The notes: generated from the letters alone by a model not told the origin. A stretch of 64,000 nt of DNA from an uncultured Paracoccaceae bacterium (GCA_958439195.1 OY288171.1:1-64000), one strand, 5' to 3'. Counted from the first letter of the stretch, positions 41,822 through 51,136 are shown. Numbers and translations are program-made.

Positions 41822-44230
41822 ATGAAATTCACCCTCTCCTGGCTCAAGGACCACCTCGAAACCGAGGCTCCGCTGGATGACATCCTCTATGCCCTCACCG
41901 ATCTGGGCCTGGAGGTAGAGGATGTGACCAATCCCGCCGCCAAACTGGCCCCCTTTACCATCGCCAGGGTGTTGACCGCAGAAAAGCACCCCGATGCCGA
42001 CAAGCTGCGCGTCTGCCGCGTGCTGACGGATGAAGGCGAAAAGCAGATCGTCTGCGGCGCCCCCAACGCCCGCGCAGGCATCACCGTCGTGCTGTGCAAG
42101 CCGGGCGATTACGTGCCGGGCATCGACGTGACCTTGGGCGTGGGCAAGATCCGCGGCGTGGAATCCCACGGCATGATGGCATCCGAACGCGAACTGGAAC
42201 TGTCCGACGAACATAACGGTATCATCGAACTGCCGTCGGGCGAGGTGGGCCAGCGTTTCGTGGACTGGCTGGCCGAACACCGCCCCGCCGCCGTGGATAC
42301 GATGATCCATATCAAGATCACCCCCAACCGCCCCGATGCGCTGGGCGTGCGCGGCATTGCCCGTGACCTTGCCGCGCGCGGCCTTGGCACGCTCAAACCG
42401 CTGCCCATCCCCCCCATCACAGGCGGCTTTCCCTGCCCGATCACTGTCGAAATCGCCCCCCCGCTCAAGGCCAAAGGCTGCCCGCTGTTTGCCGGTCGCC
42501 TGATCCGTGGCGTGACCAACGGCCCCTCCCCCGCCTGGCTGCAAGCGCGCCTCATCGCCATCGGCCTGCGGCCCATTTCGGCGCTGGTCGACATCACCAA
42601 CTACTTCACCTTTGGCCTGAACCGCCCGCTTCATGTGTTCGATGCCGCCAAGGTCAAAGGCCCCATCCGCATTCACCCCGCACAGGGCGGCGAAGAGCTG
42701 CTCGCCCTCGACGGCAAGACCTACACGATGCAGCCCGGCATGATGCTGATCTCTGATGATCAGGGGCCGGAATCGCTGGCCGGCATCATGGGCGGCGAAC
42801 ATTCGGGCTGCACCGAAACGACGACCGATGTCTTTCTCGAATCCGCCTATTGGGATCCGATCACCATCGCCGCCACGGGCCGCGCGCTGAAGATCAATTC
42901 CGATGCCCGCTACCGCTTTGAACGCGGCGTCGATCCCGCCTTCACCCTGCCGGGGCTGGACCTTGCCACGCAGATGATCGTTGATCTTTGCGGCGGCACC
43001 CCGTCCGATCTCGCGCTGGATGGCGCGGTGCCGGACACCACCCGCGCCTATCGCCTTGATCCCGCCCGTGTCATCTCGCTCGTCGGGATGGACATCCCTG
43101 AGGCCGAACAGCGCCGCACGTTGCAGGCATTGGGCTTTACCCTGAACGGCGACATGGCCACGCCCCCCACATGGCGCCCCGATGTGCTGGGAGAGGCCGA
43201 TCTGGTCGAAGAGGTCGCCCGCATCGCCAGCCTGACAAAGCTGCAAGGCAAACCCCTGCGCCGCACGTTGCCGGGTGTGCCTCAGCCGATTCTGACCCCG
43301 CTGCAACAGCGCGAAAAGGCCACCCGGCGCATGCTTGCCGCCTTGGGCTATAATGAATGCGTCACCTACAGCTTCATTGATGCCGAAGCCGCCACCCTGT
43401 TCGGCGGTGGGTCCGATGCGCTGCGGGTCGAAAACCCGATCTCGTCTGAAATGACCCATCTTCGCCCCGATCTGCTGCCCGGCCTGCTGCGCGCCGCCGC
43501 CCGCAATCAGGCGCGCGGCTTTGCCGATCTGGCGCTGTGCGAGGTTGGCCCCGCCTTTCAGGGCGGCGAACCGGGGGAACAGCACCTGCAAGCCACGGGC
43601 CTGCTGGTCGGCCACACCGCCCCGCGCGATCCACACGGCAGCCGCCGCCCCGTCGATGTCTTTGACGCCAAGGCCGACGCCGAAGCGGTGCTGGCCGCCC
43701 TGTCTGCCCCCGCCCGCGTGCAGATCACCCGCAAGGTGGCCGATTGGTGGCATCCGGGCCGATCGGGCAGCATCGGCCTTGGCCCCAACACGCTGGCCAC
43801 CTTTGGCGAAGTGCATCCCCGCATTCTGGCCGCGCTGGGGGTAAAAGGTCCGGCGATGGCCTTTACAATCCTTATTGCCACTGTGCCGCAGCCCAAGGTG
43901 AAAACCCCCACCCGTCCCGCGCTCGCCATCAGCGATCTACAGGCGGTGGAACGCGATTTCGCCTTTGTGGTGGATAGCGGGGTTGAATCGCTGACCGCGA
44001 TCAACGCCGCGCAGGGGGCCGATAAGGCGCTCATCGAAAGCGTTCGCCTGTTCGATCACTTCAGCGGTGAAAAAGCCGAATCGCAGATGGGACCGGGCAA
44101 GAAATCCATCGCCCTGACGGTGCGTCTGCAACCGATGGAAAAAACTCTGACCGAGGCGGAAATCGACGCCGTCTCTGCCAAGGTCATTGAAAAGGTGACG
44201 AAGGCCACAGGCGGCACCCTTCGTGGTTGA
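41822..44230 (+). CDS. pheT: Phenylalanine-tRNA ligase, beta subunit
   Basis: PheT binds tRNA and edits Tyr-tRNA-Phe. The 802-residue product has MKFTLSWLKDHLETEAPLDD, the tRNA-binding domain with DADKLRVCRVLTDEGEKQIV then CGAPNARAG, the B3/B4 editing region (ALVDITNYFTFGLNRPLHVF), B5 (RPDVLGEADLVEEVARI) and the C-terminal anticodon-binding fold. Length is normal. ATG at 41822 follows AAAGGGACCGGCCCG. Confidence 0.97.
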   Translation: MKFTLSWLKDHLETEAPLDDILYALTDLGLEVEDVTNPAAKLAPFTIARVLTAEKHPDADKLRVCRVLTDEGEKQIVCGAPNARAGITVVLCKPGDYVPGIDVTLGVGKIRGVESHGMMASERELELSDEHNGIIELPSGEVGQRFVDWLAEHRPAAVDTMIHIKITPNRPDALGVRGIARDLAARGLGTLKPLPIPPITGGFPCPITVEIAPPLKAKGCPLFAGRLIRGVTNGPSPAWLQARLIAIGLRPISALVDITNYFTFGLNRPLHVFDAAKVKGPIRIHPAQGGEELLALDGKTYTMQPGMMLISDDQGPESLAGIMGGEHSGCTETTTDVFLESAYWDPITIAATGRALKINSDARYRFERGVDPAFTLPGLDLATQMIVDLCGGTPSDLALDGAVPDTTRAYRLDPARVISLVGMDIPEAEQRRTLQALGFTLNGDMATPPTWRPDVLGEADLVEEVARIASLTKLQGKPLRRTLPGVPQPILTPLQQREKATRRMLAALGYNECVTYSFIDAEAATLFGGGSDALRVENPISSEMTHLRPDLLPGLLRAAARNQARGFADLALCEVGPAFQGGEPGEQHLQATGLLVGHTAPRDPHGSRRPVDVFDAKADAEAVLAALSAPARVQITRKVADWWHPGRSGSIGLGPNTLATFGEVHPRILAALGVKGPAMAFTILIATVPQPKVKTPTRPALAISDLQAVERDFAFVVDSGVESLTAINAAQGADKALIESVRLFDHFSGEKAESQMGPGKKSIALTVRLQPMEKTLTEAEIDAVSAKVIEKVTKATGGTLRG

Positions 44231-44244
44231 CCAGCCGCCAAGGC

Positions 44245-44287
44245 GGAAAATGGCGCATTTTCCGCGCGGTTTTCTGACGCAGAAAAC
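44245..44287 (+). repeat. 43-base double-hairpin element, copy 1
   Basis: Hairpin A is GGAAAATG-GCG-CATTTTCC (44245-44263). After a five-base spacer, hairpin B is GTTTTCTG-ACG-CAGAAAAC (44269-44287). Arms are perfect. It lies 14 bases after the pheT stop and has the layout of a REP/BIME-type element. Confidence 0.8.
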
Positions 44288-44567
44288 GGATGGGCGTCCT
44301 GCAAGGGACGCCCAACCCGAGCGGAACCAGCCCGCGAAACGGACTAATAGTGCTCCCCCCAAAAGGCACAGCACCCCTTTACCAAGACGCACCCGACTGC
44401 CGCTTCACCTTAGCGCAGATACTCAAATCCCTTGACGGTCCTCGGCCCATTCGCCCGGCGAAAGGCCCCTATGTCACTGGCAAAAGACGTCGCTACCGGA
44501 ACCAACCCCCAAACATCATGGTACTCAGCCTGATCCACCGCTCAGGTTCAGGCGCTCTGCATAGCCC

Positions 44568-44589
44568 TTTCATCTTGGCTCAAATACCC
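44568..44589 (+). repeat. TTTCATCTTGGC element, copy 3 (short)
   Basis: TTTCATCTTGGCTCAAATAC then CC, same lead as the 12602 element, in the pheT-GMC gap. Confidence 0.5.
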
Positions 44590-44636
44590 GTCTCCTCCAG
44601 CAGCCCCCGTCGCCTTCCTCACCCAGAAGGCACCCT

Positions 44637-44679
44637 GGAAAATGCGTCATTTTCCGACGTGTTTTCTGCGTCAGAAAAC
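44637..44679 (+). repeat. 43-base double-hairpin element, copy 2
   Basis: GGAAAATG-CGT-CATTTTCC (44637-44655), five-base spacer, GTTTTCTG-CGT-CAGAAAAC (44661-44679). All four arms equal those of copy 1; only loops and spacer differ, and orientation is the same, 392 bases away. Confidence 0.8.
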
Positions 44680-44856
44680 GCCACCCGGGGCACAGCGTTA
44701 ACCTCAAAAATCGCTGACTCCCCCGATCGTGCATGCCGCCTGCTGCACAGCCTGCTGCACTTCCGGGCTGCACTAGCGGCGGCACTGCCCGAATGACCGT
44801 TGCGTCACGCTTCCCCGCACCCGCGCCAAGGATTAACTTTCGGGCAGGGGGACAGC

Positions 44857-46464
44857 ATGGACTATGATTACATCATTGTGGGTGGTGGCTCGGCAGGCTC
44901 GGTCCTTGCCGCGCGACTATCGGAAGACCCTACCATCACCGTCTGCCTGATCGAGGCGGGGGGACAGGGAAAATCCTTTCTTATCAACACTCCGGCCATG
45001 GTCGCGGCAATGGTTTCGGGGCGGCCCCGGCTGCATAACTGGGCCTTTCGCACCGAACCGCAGCGCCATCTGAACAACCGGCGCTGCTATCAACCCCGCG
45101 GCAAGGCGCTGGGAGGTTCATCCGCCATCAACGCCATGCTTTATGTGCGCGGCCACCCGTCGGATTATGACGGCTGGGCCGATCTGGGGGCGGACGGTTG
45201 GGATTGGCAATCCGTCCTGCCTTACTTCTTGAAATCAGAGGGAAATTCCCGCGGGATCAGCGATTTTCACAGCGCAGATGGCCCGCTGCAAGTGACCGAT
45301 CAGCACAGCCCCCACGCCATTTCACATGCCTTCGTCAAGGCGATGGAAAGCATCCAAGTCCCTGAAAACACAGATTTCAATGGCCCCGAACAAACCGGTG
45401 CCGGGCTGTTTCAGGTCACACAATTCCACAACGGCCCCCGAAAAGGCCGCCGCTGCTCTGCCGCCGCCGCCTACCTCCACCCAGTCCTGCACCGCCCGAA
45501 CCTGACGGTCCTGACCGGCGCTGTGGCCGAGCGGATCGTGATCGAAGATCGCCGCGCCAAGGGCTTGATCCTGCGGCATAATCACCGCCGCCTTACCATC
45601 ATGGCGCGGCGTGAGGTGATCCTTTCGGCGGGTGCCTTCGGGTCGCCACAGCTTTTGATGCTGTCGGGAATCGGTCCCGAAAGCGAATTGCGCCAGCACG
45701 GCATCCCGGTGCAGCACGCCCTTCCGGGCGTCGGACAGAACCTCCAGGATCATCTGGATCACACCCTGATCTGGCAATCGCTGCGGCGCGATGTGGTGGG
45801 GTTCAACCCGGCAGGACTGATGCGACTGGTCCGGGGGTGGGCGCCGTTCCGTGACACCGGCACCGGCGTTCTGACCACGCCGGGGGCCGAAGGCTGCGCC
45901 TTTCTGCATTCACGACCGGGCCTGCAACACCCTGATCTGCAAGTGCATTTTGTGATCGCTATTGTCGATGACCACATGCGCCGCCTGCATCTGGCCGATG
46001 GCTATTCCGCCCATGTCTGCGTCTTGCGGCCAGAAAGCCGGGGCGCGGTCGGCCTGCGGGATGCCAATCCCGCCAGCCCGCCGCGCATCGACCCTGCCTT
46101 TCTGTCCGACCAGCGTGATCTGGAAACGCTCAAGGCGGGGGTTCGGCTGCTGGAACAGGCGATGGCCGCCCCGGCCCTTGCCCCGTGGCGGGGCAAGCGG
46201 CTTTATCCGCATGACGGCAGCGACGCCGCCCTAGAGGCCGACATCCGCGCCCGCGCCGACACGATCTATCACCCCGTAGGCACCTGCCGGATGGGCAAGG
46301 ATGACATGGCGGTGGTTGATCCACAGCTTTGTGTGCATGGTATCAAAGGGTTGCGGGTGGTGGATGCCAGCGTCATGCCCCGGCTGATCGGTGGAAACAC
46401 CAATGCGCCCACGATGATGATCGCCGAACGCGCAGCCGAAATGATCCTGACCCGTCACGGCTGA
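44857..46464 (+). CDS. GMC-family FAD-dependent oxidoreductase
   Basis: The 535-residue flavoenzyme belongs to the glucose-methanol-choline family: FAD motif YIIVGGGSAGSVLAARLSED at residues 4-23, the GMC signature GKALGGSSAINAMLYVRGHP, AGAFGSPQLLMLSGIGP, and the catalytic His in YHPVGTCRMG plus a C-terminal GGNTNAPTMMIAERAAEM. Choline or aliphatic alcohol dehydrogenase (AlkJ-like) are possible; no betaine genes are adjacent. ATG follows CAGGGGGACAGC. Confidence 0.92.
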   Translation: MDYDYIIVGGGSAGSVLAARLSEDPTITVCLIEAGGQGKSFLINTPAMVAAMVSGRPRLHNWAFRTEPQRHLNNRRCYQPRGKALGGSSAINAMLYVRGHPSDYDGWADLGADGWDWQSVLPYFLKSEGNSRGISDFHSADGPLQVTDQHSPHAISHAFVKAMESIQVPENTDFNGPEQTGAGLFQVTQFHNGPRKGRRCSAAAAYLHPVLHRPNLTVLTGAVAERIVIEDRRAKGLILRHNHRRLTIMARREVILSAGAFGSPQLLMLSGIGPESELRQHGIPVQHALPGVGQNLQDHLDHTLIWQSLRRDVVGFNPAGLMRLVRGWAPFRDTGTGVLTTPGAEGCAFLHSRPGLQHPDLQVHFVIAIVDDHMRRLHLADGYSAHVCVLRPESRGAVGLRDANPASPPRIDPAFLSDQRDLETLKAGVRLLEQAMAAPALAPWRGKRLYPHDGSDAALEADIRARADTIYHPVGTCRMGKDDMAVVDPQLCVHGIKGLRVVDASVMPRLIGGNTNAPTMMIAERAAEMILTRHG

Positions 46465-46489
46465 GTGATGGCAGGATTTCGTGCGGCCT

Positions 46490-46502
46490 TGCCAAGATGA
46501 AG
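46490..46502 (-). repeat. TTTCATCTTGGC element, copy 4 (partial, reversed)
   Basis: TTGCCAAGATGAA, the reverse complement of TTCATCTTGGC plus AA, 25 bases after the GMC oxidoreductase stop. Only the leading 11-13 bases match, so this copy is weak. Confidence 0.35.
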
Positions 46503-46522
46503 CGGCAGACGCGCGCTTTTCC

Positions 46523-47173
46523 CTATCCCTGCTTGCGCCCGAAAATGCGCCGAAACCAACCACTTATGCCCGCCTTGGCCCGGTCGGCGCGGGCGTCGAT
46601 ATGGTCAAAAGTTTCCTGCGCCTCGATCACGGCGGGTTCGATCATCCGTTCCCGGAACTGCATCCACATCCGCCGCGCCATGAACAGGATGATGGCGAAG
46701 AAGGTCAGGATCACGATGTTGACCCATGGGATGATGCGGGTATCTGGACCTGCAACCTCACGCAGGGCGATGACATTGGGAAAGATCGTGAACAACTGAT
46801 TACGCCAACCGTAATGCGTAACCGCCACCCACTTTGGCGCGGCGGCCGTGGATTGCAGTTCCTTGGCCGCCGTATTGGTCGACGAACTGTTCATCTTGAA
46901 ATAGGGCGGCCACCCCCAGCCGGTATCTTCGTTGCGATATTCCATCGTCTTTCCATTGGGATAGACCGCGTTGATGAAAAACACGTCACGGCTTGCCCCC
47001 GATCCGGTGCCCACATCCGGCGCGGCCCAGAACCAACTGTTTTCACCCAGATCCATGCGGCGGTTTTCGGTGCCGACGATGCGGACAATGTCATGCTGCG
47101 GTAGGGTGTAGTGCAGGAAAGACAACAGCAGCAGCGCCGCGATAAAGTAGAAAAACCGTTTCAGGAAACGCAT
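46523..47173 (-). CDS. DUF1523 family membrane protein
   Basis: The 216-residue protein has an N-terminal helix (FFYFIAALLLLSFLHYTLP), a periplasmic domain with the DUF1523 hallmarks DIVRIVGTENRRMD, FFINAVYPNGKTMEYRNED, TGWGWPPYFKMNSS and WVAVTHYGWRNQLFTIFPN, and a second helix near residues 165-185. Function unknown. The ATG at 47173 follows TGAGGCGAAC. It is seven bases downstream of a small membrane-protein gene. Confidence 0.9.
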   Translation of the reverse strand: MRFLKRFFYFIAALLLLSFLHYTLPQHDIVRIVGTENRRMDLGENSWFWAAPDVGTGSGASRDVFFINAVYPNGKTMEYRNEDTGWGWPPYFKMNSSSTNTAAKELQSTAAAPKWVAVTHYGWRNQLFTIFPNVIALREVAGPDTRIIPWVNIVILTFFAIILFMARRMWMQFRERMIEPAVIEAQETFDHIDARADRAKAGISGWFRRIFGRKQG

Positions 47174-47180
47174 GTTCGCC

Positions 47181-47447
47181 TCAGCTAAAATTAAGGATCC
47201 AGACCAGCGCGACGACCACCACGGTCGGAATGACAAAAACCAACCATATCAGCCTCCGGCGCAGGCTGTGTTCATAGGCAGCCATGCCGCGTTCGATATA
47301 ATCATCCCGCGCACCTGTGACATCCCCTGTATCATAATGCTTTTCAAGCCGTTCCCGTTCCACCGACCGGGAATAGATCGCCAGAAGCCAATAGATCACC
47401 GTCAGCCCGATATAGCCGAACAGCGCCAGCTTGAAGAATGCGATCAT
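47181..47447 (-). CDS. Small two-helix membrane protein
   Basis: The 88-residue product has helices at both ends (FFKLALFGYIGLTVIYWLLA and LIWLVFVIPTVVVVALVWIL) with a charged middle (SVERERLEKHYDTGDVTGAR). It immediately precedes the DUF1523 gene on the same strand, so the two likely work together. I do not recognise the family. Confidence 0.8.
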   Translation of the reverse strand: MIAFFKLALFGYIGLTVIYWLLAIYSRSVERERLEKHYDTGDVTGARDDYIERGMAAYEHSLRRRLIWLVFVIPTVVVVALVWILNFS

Positions 47448-47556
47448 GCGGCGGCCCCTGTTTTCCTGCGGTCACTGTCGCCCAGCGCCTGCATCGGTTC
47501 AAGCCTTCACCGGCTTTTCACTTGGCAGAACAGGCGCAAGCCCCCACCATTGCGGC

Positions 47557-48828
47557 ATGATGCCTGCCCTCCTCTCTGCCGTTGATGCCCGCCGCGCGTC
47601 CCTGATCGGGCTGGCGCAGGATCTGATCCGTATTCCCACGCTGAACCCGCCGGGGCGCAACTATCGTGAGATTTGCGATTATCTGGCCAACCGCCTGATC
47701 GATCAGGGCTTTGCGGTGGAACTGCTGCGCGCAACCGGGGCACCGGGGGACAGCGATACCTATCCGCGTTGGAACATCGTCGCACGGCTGGAATCGGGCC
47801 ACCCCGGCGATTGCGTGCATTTCAACAGCCATCATGACGTGGTCGAGGTGGGGCATGGCTGGACCCGCGACCCGTTCGGCGGCGAACTGGATGGTGACCG
47901 CATCTATGGGCGAGGGGCCTGTGACATGAAGGGGGGTCTTGCGGCCAGCATCATCGCGGTCGAGGCGTTTCTGGCCGCCACCCCGGAGTGGCACGGCAGC
48001 ATCGAAATCAGCGCCACGGCGGATGAGGAATCGGGCGGCTATGGAGGCGTGGCCTGGCTGGCCGAGCGGGGCTATTTCGCGCCGGAAAAGGTGCAGCACG
48101 TCATCATCCCCGAACCGCTGCACAAGGATCGGATCTGCCTGGGCCATCGGGGCGTCTGGTGGGCCGAGGTGGAAACCCACGGCCGTATTGCGCATGGGTC
48201 CATGCCATTCCTGGGCGATTCCGCCATCCGACATATGGGCGCGGTTCTGGAAGAGATTGAACATCACCTTTACCCGCTGCTTGCGACCCGCCAGACTTCG
48301 ATGCCGGTGGTGCCGCCACAGGCACGCCAAAGCACACTGAACATCAATTCCATCCACGGCGGAGAGGCCGAGCCGCCTGATGGCTATACCGGCCTGCCCG
48401 CACCCTGCGTGGCCGACCGCTGCCGCATCATTCTGGATCGCCGGTTTCTGATCGAAGAGGCCGTCGATGACGTGAAGGCCGAATTGCGTGCCGTCCTTGA
48501 CAGGGTGCAAGGCCGCCGCCCCGGATTTACCTATACTCTCCGCGACCTGTTCGAGGTGCAGCCCACCCAGACAGACCGCGACTCGCCCATCGTCAGGTCC
48601 ACCGCAGCGGCGATTGAACGGGTTTTGGGGCAGTTAGCGGATTATGTGGTCAGCCCCGGCACCTATGACCAAAAGCATATCGACAGGATTGGCAGGCTGA
48701 AGAATTGCATCGCCTACGGTCCGGGCCTGCTGCATCTGGCGCATCAGCCGGATGAATGGGTGGGTGTGCAGGACATGGCCGACAGCGCCAAGGTCATGGC
48801 GCTGGTGTTGCACGATCTGCTGACCTGA
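47557..48828 (+). CDS. M20-family metallopeptidase/deacylase (ArgE/DapE-like)
   Basis: A 423-residue zinc amidohydrolase. It has HFNSHHDVVEVGHGWTRDPF (metal His and Asp), YGRGACDMKGGLAASI, the catalytic and metal Glu pair in SATADEESGGYG, and the C-terminal His in TYDQKHIDRIG. The layout matches the ArgE/DapE/ACY1/CPG2 family; substrate is unclear. It is not adjacent to arginine or DAP genes. Two ATGs in tandem begin it at 47557. Confidence 0.88.
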   Translation: MMPALLSAVDARRASLIGLAQDLIRIPTLNPPGRNYREICDYLANRLIDQGFAVELLRATGAPGDSDTYPRWNIVARLESGHPGDCVHFNSHHDVVEVGHGWTRDPFGGELDGDRIYGRGACDMKGGLAASIIAVEAFLAATPEWHGSIEISATADEESGGYGGVAWLAERGYFAPEKVQHVIIPEPLHKDRICLGHRGVWWAEVETHGRIAHGSMPFLGDSAIRHMGAVLEEIEHHLYPLLATRQTSMPVVPPQARQSTLNINSIHGGEAEPPDGYTGLPAPCVADRCRIILDRRFLIEEAVDDVKAELRAVLDRVQGRRPGFTYTLRDLFEVQPTQTDRDSPIVRSTAAAIERVLGQLADYVVSPGTYDQKHIDRIGRLKNCIAYGPGLLHLAHQPDEWVGVQDMADSAKVMALVLHDLLT

Positions 48829-48876
48829 TCGCAGGTTCCTGCGGCTTGCGGATCGGTCAGGCGGCCGGGCCCCGCG

Positions 48877-49716
48877 TCAGACGGCGATATTGTCGATCAG
48901 CCTGACATCATCCAGCCAGGCCGCAGCCAGCATCCGCAGCGGGCGGTCGGGGTCCGTCACCTCGCCCAGTGTGACAGCGTCGCGCAGGGCGATATATTCC
49001 ACGCTGTCAAAGCCTTCGGCCAGAACCGCCTTGGCCGCGCGGGCCATTGCCTGATCCTCGGGCATACCCGACCGGAAATCGCGTGCCGCGGCCAGCATCG
49101 CCGCATACAGTGCGGGGGCGCGCCGCCGCCCCTCGGCTGTCAGACGCACGTTGCGCGACGACATGGCCAGACCGTCAGGGTCGCGCACCGTGTCGCAACC
49201 CACCACAGTGACGGCCAGGTTCAGGTCCGCCACCAACCGTTGCACCACCTGCAACTGCTGCCAATCCTTCTGCCCGAAATAGGCGCGATCCGCCTGAGTC
49301 ATCCCAAAAAGTTTGGCAACCACAGTCGCCACCCCATCGAAATGCCCCGGTCGCAATGCCCCTTCGAGCGGTTGTGACACGCCACCCACGGAAACCGTGG
49401 TTACGAAGCCCTCGGGGTAAACCTCATCGGGAGCGGGGGCAAAGATCACCTCGACCCCGACCCAGTTCAACAGTGCCGCGTCCGCATCTTCGGTGCGGGG
49501 GTATTTCTTCAGGTCATCGGGGTTGTTGAACTGCTTTGGGTTTACAAAGATTGTCGTGATCACCCGCCCGCATTCGGCCTTGGCGCGGCGCGCAAGGCTC
49601 AGATGCCCTTCATGCAGCGCGCCCATTGTGGGAACCACGCCCACGCTGTGGCCCTCAGCCTTCCAGCCCTGCACCTTTGCGCGCAGGGCGGCGACCGTGC
49701 GGATGATTTCAGTCAC
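48877..49716 (-). CDS. panC: Pantothenate synthetase
   Basis: PanC joins pantoate and beta-alanine with ATP. The 279-residue product has VGVVPTMGALHEGHLSLARR (HIGH-like motif), TTIFVNPKQFNNPDDLKKYP, YFGQKDWQQLQVVQRLVADL and the KMSKS-like MSSRNVRL. It overlaps panB by four bases. Confidence 0.97.
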   Translation of the reverse strand: MTEIIRTVAALRAKVQGWKAEGHSVGVVPTMGALHEGHLSLARRAKAECGRVITTIFVNPKQFNNPDDLKKYPRTEDADAALLNWVGVEVIFAPAPDEVYPEGFVTTVSVGGVSQPLEGALRPGHFDGVATVVAKLFGMTQADRAYFGQKDWQQLQVVQRLVADLNLAVTVVGCDTVRDPDGLAMSSRNVRLTAEGRRRAPALYAAMLAAARDFRSGMPEDQAMARAAKAVLAEGFDSVEYIALRDAVTLGEVTDPDRPLRMLAAAWLDDVRLIDNIAV

Positions 49717-50537
49717 GCTTTCACCTGATCCGCAAATCCATGTTCCGGCCCCGGAAAGGCGCGTGCGCGGACATCGGCGGCATAGGCGGCAATCGCCTCA
49801 TCCGCGGCGCGGCCCAGATCGGCATAGCGTTTCACGAATTTCGGGCGGAAATCGGTGAACATGCCCAGCATGTCGTCGATGACCAGAACCTGACCGTCGC
49901 AATCCACCCCCGCGCCGATCCCAATGGTGGGGATCCTGACTTCGGCGGTGATTCTGCCGGCAAGCCCGACGGGAACCTTCTCCAGCACGATGGAAAACGC
50001 CCCCGCTGCCGCGCAGGCTTTGGCATCCAGCATCACCTTGGACGCTTCATCTTCACGACCCACCACCTTGTAACCACCCAGAGTGTTCACCGATTGCGGG
50101 GTCAGCCCGACATGGGCCATCACCGGGACACCCCGCGCCGTCAGAAAGGCGATGGTGTCGGCCATATGCTGCCCACCCTCCAGCTTGACCGCCGGGGCGC
50201 CGGTTTCGGCCATCAGCCGGGCCGCATTGCGATAGGCCTGCTGCGGGCTTTCCTCATAGCTGCCAAAGGGCATGTCGATCACCGCCATCGCCTTTGTCAG
50301 GCCACGCACCACGGCGCGGCCATGCAGGATCATCATGTCCAACGTGACTCCGATGGTCGACGGCATCCCATGCAGCACCATTCCAACCGAATCGCCCACC
50401 AAGGCGATGTCGCAATGGGCATCCACCAGCCGCGCCATCGGCGTGGTATAGGCGGTCAGCGTGACAAGCGGCACGCCCCCCTTGCGGGCGGTGATGTCGG
50501 GCGGCAGCACGGGCCGGACGGGGGCGGTGGCGCTCAT
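49713..50537 (-). CDS. panB: 3-methyl-2-oxobutanoate hydroxymethyltransferase
   Basis: PanB makes ketopantoate from 2-oxoisovalerate and methylene-tetrahydrofolate. The 274-residue product has LTAYTTPMARLVDAHCDIAL, VGDSVGMVLHGMPSTIGVTL, VKLEGGQHMADTI, VMAHVGLTPQSVNTLGGYKV and IGIGAGVDCDGQVLVIDDML. It precedes and overlaps panC in a panBC operon. Confidence 0.97.
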   Translation of the reverse strand: MSATAPVRPVLPPDITARKGGVPLVTLTAYTTPMARLVDAHCDIALVGDSVGMVLHGMPSTIGVTLDMMILHGRAVVRGLTKAMAVIDMPFGSYEESPQQAYRNAARLMAETGAPAVKLEGGQHMADTIAFLTARGVPVMAHVGLTPQSVNTLGGYKVVGREDEASKVMLDAKACAAAGAFSIVLEKVPVGLAGRITAEVRIPTIGIGAGVDCDGQVLVIDDMLGMFTDFRPKFVKRYADLGRAADEAIAAYAADVRARAFPGPEHGFADQVKA

Positions 50538-50693
50538 GGGCGTGTCCCTTTCTCAATTCTGCCCGTTATAGAGGCACAGCCGCGCCGCAACAGCAAGATT
50601 GCAACCGCTGCAATGCGGCATGACGGAACGGCGAAGGCCCCTTGACCGGGGCCGCCCCGTCGCCTTCCATGCGGTGGATTACAGGAGAATGTC

Positions 50694-51032
50694 ATGTCCC
50701 TTACCCAACGCATCACCCGCGATGGCATCACGCCCGAAGTGGACCGCCCCGCCCCGGAAAAGGTTCTTGCCGGTGATCCCGTGCATACAACGTGGAACAT
50801 TGAAGACCGGGATGGTCTTTATTCTGGCATGTGGCAATCCACGCCGGGGAAGTGGAAAGTTTCCTACGCAGAATGGGAATATGTGCATATCCACGCCGGA
50901 CATTCCATTCTGACTGACAAGGACGGAACTGCAATCCACCTGAAGGCCGGGGATAGCTGGATCATCCGGCCAGGGTTCGAAGGCACCTGGGAAGTAGTGG
51001 AAACCACGCTGAAGGATTACGTGATCCTCTGA
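50694..51032 (+). CDS. Cupin-domain protein (DUF861-like)
   Basis: The 112-residue single-cupin protein has GMWQSTPGKWKVSYAEWEYV, HAGHSILTDKDGTAIHLKAG and DSWIIRPGFEGTWEVVET. The W-E-V-V-E-T strand and the PGF-G-W pattern are typical of the DUF861 cupin_3 group related to ureidoglycine aminohydrolase. Metal ligands are not obvious (few His). Substrate unknown. The ATG follows ACAGGAGAATGTC. Confidence 0.87.
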   Translation: MSLTQRITRDGITPEVDRPAPEKVLAGDPVHTTWNIEDRDGLYSGMWQSTPGKWKVSYAEWEYVHIHAGHSILTDKDGTAIHLKAGDSWIIRPGFEGTWEVVETTLKDYVIL

Positions 51033-51080
51033 CGGGTCCGAAATCCCGGCGAAAATTCACGACTCCACGGTCACCAATAA

Positions 51081-51115
51081 ACGGAAAGGGCGGGGTTTTC
51101 CCCCGCCCTTTCCGT
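51081..51115. terminator. Bidirectional terminator between the cupin and L,D-transpeptidase genes
   Basis: ACGGAAAGGGCGGGG, loop TTTTC (51096-51100), CCCCGCCCTTTCCGT: a perfect 15-base stem between convergent genes, followed by TTTCG. On the minus strand A-rich flanks are weaker. Confidence 0.88.
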
Positions 51116-51136
51116 TTTCGACCGTCCCATTCCGGT

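Larger units (their letters stand above)
44231..44856. other. 626-base gap between pheT and the GMC oxidoreductase
   Basis: No convincing gene is seen. It holds two copies of a 43-base double-hairpin element (44245-44287, 44637-44679), a hairpin GGGCGTCC-N6-GGACGCCC (44292-44313) and one TTTCATCTTGGC element (44568-44589). Short open frames on the plus strand read as low-complexity or rare-residue sequence and were not called. Confidence 0.6.

Noticed and set aside
41657..43816. Long minus-strand open frame opposite pheT
   Set aside because: Antisense shadow of pheT. Only its last 35 codons, outside pheT, look protein-like and are listed separately at low confidence.
50584..50619. Nested inverted repeats GCCGCA...TTGCA-N5-TGCAA...TGCGGC between panB and the cupin gene
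   Set aside because: Arms are only five to six bases and spacing is irregular, so the evidence is too weak to call an operator.
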